From NCBI GenBank assembly GCA_964605655.1, contig CAZSDK010000003.1:62001-126000 (forward strand): a stretch of 64,000 bases of DNA, read 5' to 3'. The translations under genes were made by a program, and so were the position numbers. The stretch is from JAKLIX01 sp964605655. Lineage in GTDB: Bacteria; Bacteroidota; Bacteroidia; Bacteroidales; CAIXZF01. The notes under the pieces were generated by a model, which was not told the DNA's origin, ran no database searches, and saw nothing but the letters and a program-made list of their open reading frames with translations. This document shows, piece after piece, positions 15,201-22,700 of the stretch; position 1 is the first letter of the stretch; the number at the start of each line of letters is the position of its first letter.

Positions 15201-16424
15201 ATGGATGCTAACGGATGTATTACCAGCGACCAGGTGACCATATCTCCCTTTGTCCCCGAAGGTCAGAGTGTGGTACAAGGGGTGATTACTTATGCCAACA
15301 CGGTTAGTACACCTCTGCACAATGTACAGGTATTCCTTAAAGATACAGATGGAAACCTCATCAGTCAGACTTCGACAACTTCTGATGGATCCTATTACTT
15401 CCCGCCCTTCCCCAATGGCATCTATTACCTGTCGGCTACGCTGGACGCTCCCGTCGGTGGTATCAACGCAACCGATGCTTTACAGGCACTGAAACATTTT
15501 GTCCAAATGATCACCCTGCAGGGTATTTATAAATTGGCAGGAGATGTTGACAACAGTCAATATATCAATTCAGTCGATGCTCTTTTCATCCAGCACTTTT
15601 TCACGGGTTTCATTAATTCTTTCCCGGCTGGTGACTGGGTGTTTGAAAAGAAACTACTCACCTTCAACAGTGATATTTATTTTCATAATCTGAAAGGTCT
15701 CTGTGTAGGTGATGTGAACGGTTCATACATACCACCACTCAAACAGGAGCCTCTGCTGTTGAGCCAGGACTATGGCACCATGGAAGCCAGGACCGGAGAT
15801 CTGATTGAAATACCCATTGTCATCAAGTCACCATTGCCCCCCGCAGGCTTATCCATCGATATGACACTGGATCCCAATCTTCTGGATCCGCTTGCTGTTG
15901 TTGTACCTGAGAAGAATAATTCCTGGGTCTGGAATATCACCGGGAACAGGATCAGGATAACGGCTGTTGCTGTGGATGGACTCACATCAGGCATCGATGA
16001 TCTCAGGTTTGTTTTACAGGCCAGGGTGCTGAACAAAATCGAAGGACAAGCCTGGTTGCAGTCTGTTTCAGGTGAGGTGGCAGATGTCTGGGGAGTACCC
16101 ATGGAAGCACTCATCCTGAAACCCGCAATAAAATCAGGAAATAGTGATAATCCCTGTTCGTTAATGGTGTATCCCAATCCTGCTCAAGACCAGGTGACGC
16201 TCAGTTTTTCATCGGGTGGTGCTGCCAGAGTTCATGTGGAGATGCTGGATGCAGCGTCCAGAATCGTACTTGAAAAGGACTTCTCCTGTGACCATGAGGG
16301 AACCTATCTGCAACCTCTTGATATCAGGACTTTGAAACCGGGACTGTACCTGGTGAAGGCGCAGTTCGAAGTAAACGGAAAGTTAACAGTCATTCAGACC
16401 AAATTGGCTGTTCTCCTGGATTAG
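264..16424 (+). CDS. Giant secreted multidomain T9SS protein, 5386 aa (paralogue 1)
   Basis: The ATG at 264 is chosen because it starts a clean signal peptide (MKKLFTIALLTIIYFQGLSA); upstream in-frame codons add a non-signal extension. Residues about 30-820 and 970-1570 are Asn/Gly-rich parallel beta-helix repeats, split by an Ig-like spacer. About 1570-4910 is an array of small Ig/PKD-like domains: 17 W-type (ICxG...WQKR...W-Y-R...C), 6 QC-type (GGxYSGPGV core), 9 YQL-type (YC...YQLxKNG...GC) and 3 PKD/RCG pairs. A PKD-like domain (about 4912-4997), a CNA-B or carboxypeptidase-regulatory-like domain, a dockerin-like segment (GDVDNSQYINSVDAL, GDVNGS), a cohesin-like domain and a T9SS type A sorting domain (last 90 residues, YPNPA motif) follow. 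It is expected to be exported by Sec, then T9SS, and held on or released from the cell surface. Adhesion or matrix roles are inference; no catalytic domain is recognised. It is collinear with the next gene. Confidence 0.9.
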   Translation: MKKLFTIALLTIIYFQGLSAKEFMMSPPPPGPYAGGTYSVGGVTAYFTTLKEAFDSLNAYGMSGPVILSLQSTYNSSSETFPITPPMVATSVNTITVRPAVAGISITSSAAQTFNIVGSDYFILDGRVNGSGAASLVVANTNTSSPVIQWLDGACNNTIRYCDIRGVSTSSLSGLLHFGTSSGSTGNNNNLVENCNIHDGATTPRILIYSYGTAGKSNTGNLISNNNLYNFYSTSGDMWGILLSAYSADWTISGNSFYQTASRNMGNGAYCQAVATNGTSIGDIDILNNYIGGQAPLCQGSAMTFSSNGVPKFIRINSATTSTTEIQGNIISNVNISSSGTWVSGVIHIFSGSVNCGNTNPNLIGSMTDAGSISVSTTNPSTSWSAIYTENNATVPAINISDNQIGGMTLGGSGSGNGVLRGIWIQGTGFTGILIDGNTLGSATAGISSSLPSNVYGIQSTASLAGQIISNNIVRNLSTTNTGTLNQLTGISMNVTMEGSFQASGNQVFNMTSASAKTSAGGISDCVVGILLNATISSPQIIENNQIYNLECLNTSVQVNVSGIVYNGPASGNNRISGNLVHSFRMFTDNEYASMNGIIITAGNSTLSTRIFNNMVRLGIDGSGNSVTAPLNINGILKRGNSANCAVLSNSVYIGGTGVGSSIGTPRTCAFNRSASGQDTLLNNILVNARTNLVSPSTSKHYASYWNSTSLLHSNYNLYYAPGPDGIVISPNNGLNNYNVLKPLWEMAEMPDLNSGIGDPIFVNPAGTAATVNLHIQGITPAEGSGVAITGVASDIDGDDRLSNTPQDIGADATNATNIDIFTPVISYEDLSDHIVATTRPVTDIIITDQGTGVNNTAGLRPRLYYQKFGDANVIDYTNTPGADGWKWVEANNSSSPYSFTINYALLKDQQVVIGNVIKYFFVAQDMASPVHVGFNALFGGDGSSVSAIDTIPLYPNYYSIVPDISDTVYVGGTYPNYPNLTGPAGLFNTINGRVVSDDVVAVITTDLLEPGTIRLNKWSEVGAGNFKLTIIPGPGGVKKISNDGNITTAMIRLNGADHVILDGGANKELLFRNVHSSPGSAMPVVELNKGTTDCLFYRCVFEGNSSARPVIFLADTGSNYLTIRKCDVRNPSSGSYTTNPKYGIYSNSVANNLVARSNNIFNWIYSGVAMLNCSYTCQIDSNSFYQTGTVSTSNAQVAIEIDNGANHSISCNYIGGTSSRCGGGAWANNSTGNFTGILLNTGVTNLANQITKNVIRNINLSSASSGSFTGINIQNGLVTINGDTVGHPSTSSSIRASGSNPITGILIASNLAHTIDNVLIANITAHNSGTSSITGINLSTGKIRKSKIFSLGNSNAAAAFTAYAIYHNGQASTSSEFTNNMIALNGGSATNPVLYGFYGTGTANTTQVKFYYNSVRIYGPATTNSSTYGMLRAADMPYDMRDNLLINERTAGGSGKHYAIALPNTTPANIISDYNDLYSVSGFVGRWGGSDKTSLAQWSASMTGLDVNSLSVKPNFTSSVDLHLLPANNCFLDGKGTPITGYPTDIDNNARNATPDLGCDEFTPVLPASPVSGGDKTVCFGSTVPALTATGTGILKWFNNPALTTVLYRGNSYNTGQTAVGSYTYYVTDSVGGCESHPTMITLTITPQPVGGAVTPNRTICSGSNSGLLTLAGHTGSVARWEYSTGTFTTWTAITNTNTTYTSGALSVTTKFRAVIHSGTCPEVFSSAATITVTAGPTIVFNTIPNQCINNTTQLLTASPTGGTFTGEGVTGNNFDASAAGVGTWTITYTYDNGVCVGIATKTVTVYDLPNVTFSNALPDQCIGTASYTLTGGLPTGGTYSGPGVTANIFYPPSAGIGTHTLTYAYTSNGCTNFANNYIQVVNGPVPYTVTGGGSYCTGASGLTVTLNGSQPSVNYQLLKNGSPFGSPVTGTGASLQWTNLLAGQYLVSGTLTTGGCTTLMNGNAFITESALPTLFNLVGSGTYCHGAGKTIYLSGSQTTVSYQLKKNGVNEDLPRVGTGDTIQWPDKTSGSYTVTATVISSGCMSNMNGTATLTEDPALSSSISPNPAWLVVGNTIQLNASYSGGTGVYISHQWTGTGAGYLNYTNITNPIFNGTTIGEFPITYTVKDNHNCTSVSTALVHVTSVLTPPTMANQMRCGAGTMTMLAVIGPDANTVEFSMNGNTVLYTDYTAPYELVTGVIPVGSTVTFYARAKNTNSGQISSWVTATATSYTGSLGGTLSGTGNFCIGHATPLYTLSGQIGEIIRWQKRLNEGNWSNINNTGTTYQETPTQAGTWEYRVEIQIPNCLSDYSSVASCIIYPLSVGGNLVGGNSHICLGGSTGTMTLSGSIGTVVSWRKRLNGLAWQNIVYTGSSYSETPTSTGVWEYQAELKSGSCSSTYSSSFSVQVDPVTVGGIVTGGTAICPGTSTPMLVLSGQNGTVVRWQKNLNGGSWVDIAHTLTSYSEVPSSSGTWQYRVVVQNGICSQEYSGAATVTVYTASIGGQVNGGSTICLGSSTGNLVLSGYNNNILRWQKRYNNGSWINIGNTSTIFSEVPISVGTWDYRAVIGISSCVEAYSTFTTVSVLAAAGGGNVTGGTTICSGQTSGVLTLTGYTGTILRWQSSVSPFTVWTDIAHTSPTYVSGPLTQTTQFRAVVQSGYCPEVISGYTTVTISPPPVVTFSGILTSQCVTSTSYVLTGGSPFGGSYSGTGVTANLFNASVAGVGTHVITYTYINGYGCQASATNTITVYALPTVSFSNTIPGQCLNSTPFTLTGGTPSGGSYSGPGVIGNVFSPAVAGPGAHTITYTYTSAQGCSNSATNSITVSNLPVAYLLTGSGGFCQAGGLVVNLSGSQLGVSYQLKKDGVNYGSTIAGTGNALTWTGLNTGVYTAYGTNTISNCQSNMNGTVTLTQNPLPADFQLTGSGHYCYGGAGKNIVLTGSETGVSYQLKRNGLNQGLPLAGTGSSLTWTNNLEGNYTVTATIVLTGCSTIMTGIVVITEDAAITPAITPDPAYVVIGNNLTLNGNPSGGSGTFLTHVWSGPGATYLNSTSVVNPVFNSPVYGNFDLTYSVIDNHGCTGSDNITIHATSQIAEPNMPNQYRCGTGTINMIATVGSGGDQVQFSLDGSVVVFTDNTAPYEYVTPVIPAGGSLVIYARSRSSATGVTSNWISASAIAYGSSIGGSLSGGGTICQGSSTPVLSLTGQIGDVVQWWRRYNSGSWVVINHTGTTYSEVISTAGTYDYRVEVLISGCTPAYSSTTTVTVNPSSGGGTLGGGNGTICLGTSTGSIVLSGYTGSVQSWRKRWNNSIWQQIGFTGTIYAENPSQAGTWEYQAEVKSGTCPSAYSTIISIQVDNQTVAGSVTGGGSICPGSYTPILTASGYTGNILKWQKRLNSGTWADISNTLPTYSEVLTTQGTWYYRIQVQQGVCPAEYSSTASVVVVAQSVGGVVTGGSTICEGASTATLSLIGQVGDVSKWQKRFNGGTWTDIANTLTTYSEVPSAVGNWDYRAVVTLSFCTESYATPATVVVVTQTLGGAVTSDHNVCNGQPSQVLSLANHYGSVVKWQKSVAPFNTWLDIINTSTTYTSGPLTQTTRFRAVVRNGNCDEVPSSYATVTVLSPPTVAFNGILAPQCITSTSYTLTGGSPSGGSYSGDGVTGTNFNAVVAGLGVHSITYTYTDTYGCMNTASNSITVEDLPAVTFTGNLPAQCVGAPLLTLSGGSPSGGSYTGPGVSNNQFNATSAGVGAHLLTYIYTNATGCSGNDTNTITVNPLPLVYAVSGNGSYCPGSAGLTVSLSGSQLNINYQLYKNGTSFGSSVPGTGTSLSWPNLTEGTYTVQATNSLTGCASPMAGNAVIVQNSLPLIYTLGGSGSYCYGSFGMTITLSGSETGVSYQLFKNGTVQGAPLTGTGSAVNWTEQTAGSYTVAATVITTGCSRPMSGTVVITEELAINVSILPSPAYVIVGNTLVLQGFAFGGTGSFNTYSWSGAGASYLSNTLSPLTVFNATNEGDFPLIYTVTDTHGCTEETDITVHVTQAVMEPQVFDTLRCGSGTMMVRAIPGSGGSEVQFSVNGLDIAYTDNIPPYEFTTPPVIAGNSMTIFARTRNDVSGFFSAWETATASAYEASIGGNLDGTGVICQGSNTPLMVLTEYVGTINKWQKRVDGGIWTDISNTEYQLTDIPGSAGTWDYRVEVEIEGCDPAYSTLATFVVNPTTVGGYLTTPSLNVCLGQPTQTITLNGQTGEVLYWQKRQVPGEWQVIFQTGTTLVDVPATLGSWQYQVMVKSGVCQAQLSPALTLFVVEPSVGGNVSGGTAICEGSSTPVLTLANYSGFVTNWQKRVNNGSWTNIVNTAVTYSEIPSQAGTWEYRAAVTNNNCDPAYSTSTTVLVVPTTVGGQLSGGGVLCLGASTGYMVLSGYVGTIQKWQKKFENGNWVDISYIFPYYSTVPNQPGTWYYRVQVNNGTCGTSYSNIVQYQVSANTVAGSVSGGSLICQGSNTGTLVLSGHTGSVVKWQKRHNGGNWTDILYTQTTYAEVVNSTGTWDYRAAVRNGNCSVEYATPTTVTVANFSVGGYVTNGSTICLGSSTDTLQLLNYSGDIVRWQKRLNGGSWTDIANTMPVYQETPDIPGTWDYRAVVQNTGCLEAYATAVTVVVNPNPVVFNLSGPDYYCYGSAGVTLVLSGSEAGVSYQLKKNGSNLGPIRTGTGDTLQWSNLLNGSYYVRATWAASGCNKDMTGIIVVQSMPNPVQYYISASGYDCDGVGQGVVTLSGSELGLSYQLMQNQGMIGFPITGNGNAITWQNLNAGSYWVEATDPGSGCESVMSGTGVIQTGHFPWQFNVTGGGSICSDGQGVDIGISGSQSGVQYYLIQNGIPLYSTLITGNGQPLTFGTFNIPGIYYVHAQNLTSACALVMDQYATITLLESPVVDAGPDLSCLYGTGVSMGVIIYGGTPPYTFSWSPVSGLSDPYALNPLANPIDTTTYTIQVMDANGCITSDQVTISPFVPEGQSVVQGVITYANTVSTPLHNVQVFLKDTDGNLISQTSTTSDGSYYFPPFPNGIYYLSATLDAPVGGINATDALQALKHFVQMITLQGIYKLAGDVDNSQYINSVDALFIQHFFTGFINSFPAGDWVFEKKLLTFNSDIYFHNLKGLCVGDVNGSYIPPLKQEPLLLSQDYGTMEARTGDLIEIPIVIKSPLPPAGLSIDMTLDPNLLDPLAVVVPEKNNSWVWNITGNRIRITAVAVDGLTSGIDDLRFVLQARVLNKIEGQAWLQSVSGEVADVWGVPMEALILKPAIKSGNSDNPCSLMVYPNPAQDQVTLSFSSGGAARVHVEMLDAASRIVLEKDFSCDHEGTYLQPLDIRTLKPGLYLVKAQFEVNGKLTVIQTKLAVLLD
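6735..9563 (+). repeat. Super-module 1 of giant protein 1 (943 codons)
   Basis: The interval runs from one RCG motif to the next. It holds the RCG domain, five W-type domains (the second has WRKR, the fifth WQSS...SPF), two QC-type, two YQL-type and one PKD-like domain. It is one codon shorter than all other copies. Confidence 0.85.
9564..12395 (+). repeat. Super-module 2 of giant protein 1 (944 codons)
   Basis: Domain order is the same as in the preceding module, with 944 codons from RCG to RCG. The second W-type domain again has WRKR and the fifth the SPF variant (WQKSVAPFNTW). The DNA has diverged from the other copies; only protein motifs and length are kept. Confidence 0.85.
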
Positions 16425-16444
16425 GATGATTTTTCTGGCGTTAC

Positions 16445-16479
16445 CAGGCTTGTTGTTTCAACAGGCCTGATAATGTTTT
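16445..16479 (+). terminator. Rho-independent terminator after giant gene 1
   Basis: An 11-bp stem (CAGGCTTGTTG / CAACAGGCCTG, one G-U pair) with a TTT loop at 16445-16469 is followed, after ATAATG, by a run of five T. It lies 21 nt beyond the stop of the first giant gene, so the two giant genes are probably separate transcripts. The remainder of 16480-16725 is AT-rich and shows no exact TAnnTTTG box. Confidence 0.6.
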
Positions 16480-16725
16480 TCCCCTGTCATCATTGAATTT
16501 GAAAGCAGGAGGGTTTATTATTATCTCATTATCAGTTGTTTTCCAAATGATGCCTTTTTTGCATCTAAAGGAGTATGCTCCGAGTTATAAAGATAAGGAG
16601 GTTGATAAATTATTGAAATACATGAGATTATGGCTTTCGATATAGCGAAATTTATTATGGTGGAATTCAGGAGACCAGCTGATCGTGGTATCCTGGTAAC
16701 TTATTGTATTATAATAAGATAAACA

Positions 16726-19700
16726 ATGGATAACGGTACAGGTACCCAGTCTCCGTCCTTCTGTTACTTTCATTTTAGAAGGTGGATATTTATTTTCCTG
16801 CTGCAGCTATTGGTGCTGACAATTATAACGGCAGGCAGCTACGGCGGTGCCATGGCATCACCAGGTCCTCCTGTTTTAGGCTATTATCAAGGGACATATA
16901 CGGTAGGTGGATTAGGAAGCCCTAAGTTTCCTTCACTGACTGTCGCCTTTGACTCACTGAAAAAATACGGGATGTCATCGCCTGTTATCTTAGAGCTCCA
17001 GGCAGGCTACGTAAGCAGTTCAGAGAGTTTTCCGTTAATTCCGCCGAAGAATGCCTCATCCGCCAAGACGGTCACCGTGAGACCCGCGGTGAGTGGTCTT
17101 ATGATTTCTTCTTCCAATGCAGGAGCAAGTTTTCAACTGGATACTGTGAATTACTTCATCCTGGATGGCAGGGTTGGAGGCATTGGAAATACAAAGGATC
17201 TTGTTGTGTATAACTCATCGCTGTCGGGTTCTTGTATCACTTTTCTGAATGGAGCTTGCAATAACATTATCCGGTACTGTGTCTTCAAATCCTGTAACAA
17301 CTCCGTCAGTTCAGGAGGGGTTCTTATCTTCTCAGGTTCCAATAATCTGACCGGCAACAATAACAACCTGGTGGAATACTGTGATGTCAGGGATGGCACC
17401 CTCACTCCCGCGAACGGGATCATCTCCAACGGGACACCCGGAAAGGGGAACCAGGGCAATATCATTTCCAACAACCATATTTATAACTATTTCAAGACGA
17501 CAGGCGACGTGAGCGGCGTAATCCTCGCATCCAACAGTTCGGGATGGACGATCAGCGGAAACAGCTTTTACCAGACTTCTGTGAGGACCCTGTCGGATGG
17601 GGTCACTTATTTCATCCAGGGAATCGTCAGCAATAACAGTACCGTGGGGGATCTGACCATTACCGGGAACTATTTCGGAGGTCAGGCTCCCGATTGCGGA
17701 GGAGTCGCCATGAATATCCTTGGGACCGGAGGATTTAAAGCGATCAGGCTGTCCATAGGCAATTCTGCCCTGGCAAGCGTTCAGGGCAATATCATAAAAA
17801 ATATCACTATCAATACATCCACCATTTCTCAGGCCCTGGCTGCCATCAGCCTGGTAAGCGGAAACTTTGATTGCGGCAATCTGCAAGCCAATATCATTGG
17901 AAGTACTACCCAGGCCACCAGCATCTCCATCTTCTCATCAGGACTGGGAGCCGTATTCAGCGGTATCAATTGCGGTTCAGGCACACCCGGTGACATCCAT
18001 ATCGTCAATAACCAGATGGGAGGGGTGAGCCTTACGGGTACAGGCAACTGCGTGTTAAGAGGTATTTTTATGCAAGGGGCTGCCAGCAGTATTGTCATCG
18101 ATAACAATATCCTGGGATATCCGGATGCTCCACTTTCAAGTTCACTCAATAATTCCGTCGACGGGATCTATTCCATTTCACCGACCCTGTCGCAGCAAGT
18201 GACCAACAATGTGGTCAGAAACATCACAGCTTCCGGTGTCTCCAGTTCCAACCAACTGATAGGGATTCATCTGTCTCCTGCCACTGCCGGCAGTTTTCTG
18301 GTGAGTGGCAACCTGATCAGCAACCTGAGATCTTCCTCTTCAGGAACACTGGGCGGAAGTTCCTCCAGCCTGATAGGCATCTCCTTCGCGGCAGGGATCA
18401 CCAATAACCAGTCCATACAGAACAATACCATTCATACTTTGGTGAATGATCATCCTACTTCCGCAGTGAAAATTGCGGGGCTGTACTATTCAGGTCCGGC
18501 CCGGGGTTCCAACGTAATCGATGGTAATAACATCCATTCCCTCAAAATCAGTTCTACCTCGAGCAGCAGCATCATTTACGGGATTATGGTCGCTGGTGGA
18601 AACGACAGCAGCCTGAGTGTCCGTGTCTCGAATAACATGATTCGCCTGGGGATCGATGCTAATGGGAACTCCATCATCCATAATCCGGATATCCATGGGT
18701 TGTATAAATCGGGGGGGAGGATCCTGGCGGTGAGTAATAATGTTTATATCGGAGGGCTGGGAATCGTGTCCGGCAGTGGCAAGAGCAGTGCCTTTTACCG
18801 TACCGGGACCAAGCCGGATACCCTGGTCAACAATATTCTGGTAAACAGCCGGTCGAATGCCGTGGCGGGCAGCGGGGGTAAAAATTATGCCTGTTACTGG
18901 ACGAACAGCACGAATCATTACAGTAACTATAATATTTACTATGTGACTGGTAATGAAGGTTATCTGGTGACGGTGAACAACGGGGTCACTCAGATCAACT
19001 CCATGCAGTCATTATGGGAAGCGCTTCCCGGACAGGACCTGAATTCAGGCATCGGGAACCCGAATTTTGTGAATCCTTCGGGAAGTGCCGCAATGGTCGA
19101 TCTTCATGTCCAGGGAACCACACCCGCTGAAGGATGTGGAGCTTCTCTGCCACTGGTGGCTGCCGATTTTGATCAGGAGGACCGCACCCTCCTCACACCG
19201 GATGACCTGGGCGCCGATGCAGGAAACTACACCAACCTGGATATCTTTTACCCTTTAATTCAGTACACCGACCTGACTAACGACATTCAATCTGTACAAA
19301 GGGTCGTGGGAGGTTTTAACATCACCGACCAGGGAAGCGGTGTCAATAATGCTCCTGGGTATCGGCCAAGGTTGTATTTTAAAAAGAAGACCGACGGCAA
19401 TGTCATCGATTATACGAACACGACAGGGACAGATGGCTGGAAATGGGTCCAGGCCAATGAAACAACCACTCCTTACAGTTTTACGATACAGTACAGTTAC
19501 CTGAAAGACGGCATTGTGAGCGAAGGAGATACCATTCAGTATTTCCTGGTCGCCCAGGATCTGGCATCACCGGTACATGTGGCGTTCAGTCCATTGGAAG
19601 GAACCTCTGGTATCAACGTCGCTTCCGTTACAACGCTGCCCTCTGAACCAAAGAGTTATGCCATTGTCCCTACCATCTCAGGTACAAAATATGTAGGAGG

Positions 19701-22700
19701 CAGTAATCCTGACTACCCTAACCTTACCGGACCTGCAGGCTTGTTCCAGGATATCAATAAAAAGATTCTGAACGGATCTCTGAATGTCATAATCGCAGGA
19801 AACCTTCAGGAACAGGGTACTCATGCACTCAACCAATGGCTGGAGGTCGGGCCTGGCAACTATCAGCTGGTCCTTCAACCTGATCCTGCCACTATCAGGA
19901 TCATCTCCAATGTTTCTGATCTGACCGGGCTCCCAATGATCAGGTTCAACGGGGCTGACAGGGTGACCATCAATGGAGGGCCCGGGAAAAATCTGCTGAT
20001 ACGCAATACCCATTCCACACCATCGCAGGCCCGTTCCGTCATCTGGTTCGACAATACTTCCACGGCTTGCAGCATCAACCAGGTGATACTGGAAAGCAAT
20101 GCCTCCTCCGATGCCTGTATTGTCGCAGGAAATACAGGTTCCAATCGCATGACTATTACAAATTGCATTGTAAGAAACCCGGCCACCGGGTCCTTTAAAA
20201 CAGGCATTCTTTCCTCTAACCTGCTGAACCACCTGGTGCTTACTGGGAATGAAATTTGCAACTGGACAGGTTATGGTATTGAATTCCAGGGAGTTGGTGA
20301 TAGTTGTCAGGTGAGCAGCAACAGCTTTTACTATAATCTCCCCTGGCCGGCAACCAACCCTCAGAACGCCATCTTTATCAATGCAGGGGGCAGTCATGTC
20401 ATCACGGAAAATTATATTGGAGGTACTGCTGCCTTCTGCGGAGGGAGTAAATGGTTGAACAACAGTACAGGAGACTTTACCGGGATCAAAGTAAACGTGG
20501 CAGAGACCAGGTCGACGAGGATCAGTGGCAATGTCATTCAGAACATTGAGCTTACAAACCCGGGTGCGGGGACCTTTTCAGGGATATGGGTTGTTGCCGG
20601 ACAAGCAGAAATTGGAGGGATTACCGGAAACCTAATCGGGCACCTTTCCCAGACTTCATCGGTTTCCAGTAATGGTCTCAGCCCGGTTTACGGGATCATG
20701 TCACAGTCTTTGAACCCTTCAGTTAACATCGAAAGGAACACCATTGCCAACCTGAAGGCCACCTCCCTTAGCGGATCTCCTGTTGTTTATGGGATCCTGC
20801 AATATTCAGGGGCAGTCAGGAAAAACGATATTCATGGTCTGGGAGGCAGTTCTTCAGAATCAACACCACTGTGTTTCGGTATCACTTCTTCGTCGGGATC
20901 AGGGATGACGCTAGAGGTCAGTAACAACATGATATCACTCCTGGGTGGCACGGCACTCAATCCGACAATTTATGGCCTCTATGCCACAGGTGAATCCGGG
21001 GGTCTCATACAATATTATCATAATTCGGTATTGGTCACCGGGCCGGCAACGGACGGATCTTCGACTTACAACCTGTTCAGGGTCGACCAGGTCAGTATCG
21101 ATCTGAAAAACAATTTACTGATCAATTCCAGGATACAGGGTGGCACAGGGAAACATTATTCCATGGTTTTTGTAAATACAGGCGGTTTGACTTCTGATTA
21201 TAATGACCTCTGTTCCAGTGGATCCCTGGGTCTCTGGAATGCCCTCGATCGTACGAACCTTCAATCGTGGCAGGCAGGTTCGGGTCAGGATGAACACAGT
21301 ATCTCGGTCAGTGCCCAGTTTACTTCTGAAACTGACCTGCATCTTAGTGCCGGCAACAACTGTTTCATTGACGGTAAAGGCACTTTCCTTTCCCTTGTCA
21401 GCACGGATCTCGATGACCAGTCGCGTCAGCCGGTTTCTCCCGATCCGGGCTGTGATGAGTTCACGGCAGTTTTCCCTCCAACACCTGTTTCAGGTGGCGA
21501 CCAGGAAGCCTGTGCCGGTGGTACGGTCCCTCCTTTATCAGCCTCTGGCAACGGTGTACTGAAGTGGTATGACCTGCAGATCGGTGGACAAGTGGTTTTT
21601 AGAGGGAATCCATTCTATTGCATTCAGAATCAGCCTGGTAGCTATACATATTATGTGAGTGATTCCATTCCGGGATGCGAAAGCCAGAATGTTCCGGTGA
21701 CGCTTACTGTTTTGTTGCCGCCTGTACCCGGAAGCGTGCTCCCCGACCGCTTGGTTTGCAGTGGTGAGACCAGCGGTGTTCTGACCTTGAACGGGTTTGA
21801 CGGGATCGTTCAATACTGGCAGTATGCAATTAGTCCTTTTACCAGTTGGAACGATATTCAACACAATGGAAATACCTATTTGTCAGGGCCTCTGACCCAG
21901 ACTACGCGTTTCAGAGCGGTCGTGACCCGGGGAAGCTGTCCCGAATCCTATTCCGCTTATGCAACGGTTACAGTACCAACCCCAACCTCTGTTACTTTCA
22001 GTGGCACCCTTCCTCCACAATGTATTGGGAACACTACCTTGACTCTGACTGGTGGTTCTCCTCCGGGAGGAACCTACACAGGTCAGGGGGTCAGCGGGAA
22101 TAATTTTAACGCCACCCTGGCAGGAACCGGAGTTCATATTGTCGGTTACTCCTTTACGGATGCCAATGGCTGCACCCGGTCGGCGACCAATTCCATACAG
22201 GTGTTCAATCTGCCCTCCATACAGTTTAGCGGTACACTATCCGACGTATGTATCAATGCTGCCCCGTTTGTATTGAATACTGCTGTTCCGGCAGGGGGAA
22301 CCTACACAGGTCAGGGCGTGTCAGAAAATTGGTTGGACCCTGTCATGGCAGGCCTTGGAACCCATGTGATCACCTATCAGTATGCTGATGGTAACGGGTG
22401 TTTGGCATCAACGACCGACACTTTGTCGGTGAATGCTGTCCCTCAGGTATTCGCTCTTTCAGGGGGAGGGTCGTATTGCACTGGTGGAGAAGGAGTTACA
22501 TTAACTCTATCCGGTTCAGAGCCAGGAACCCTGTACCAGCTCATGAAGGGTGGGAGTGTTCAGGGAGTTTCCAAGGCAGGGACAGGCAATTTGCTGATCT
22601 GGACAGGAATTTATGAAGGTACCTATATCATCCGGGCACACTATTCCAACAGTGTATGTTATGTAGATATGGCAGGGGCTGCCGTGGTGACCGAAAACCC

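Noticed and set aside
16585..16773. Short minus-strand frame between the giant genes
   Set aside because: It overlaps the signal-peptide region of giant gene 2 and shows no protein-like features.
19678..20397. 239-codon antisense frame in giant gene 2, with many similar ones in both giants
   Set aside because: Asn/Gly/Thr-rich repeat codons leave the opposite strand open by chance; no start context or protein motifs.
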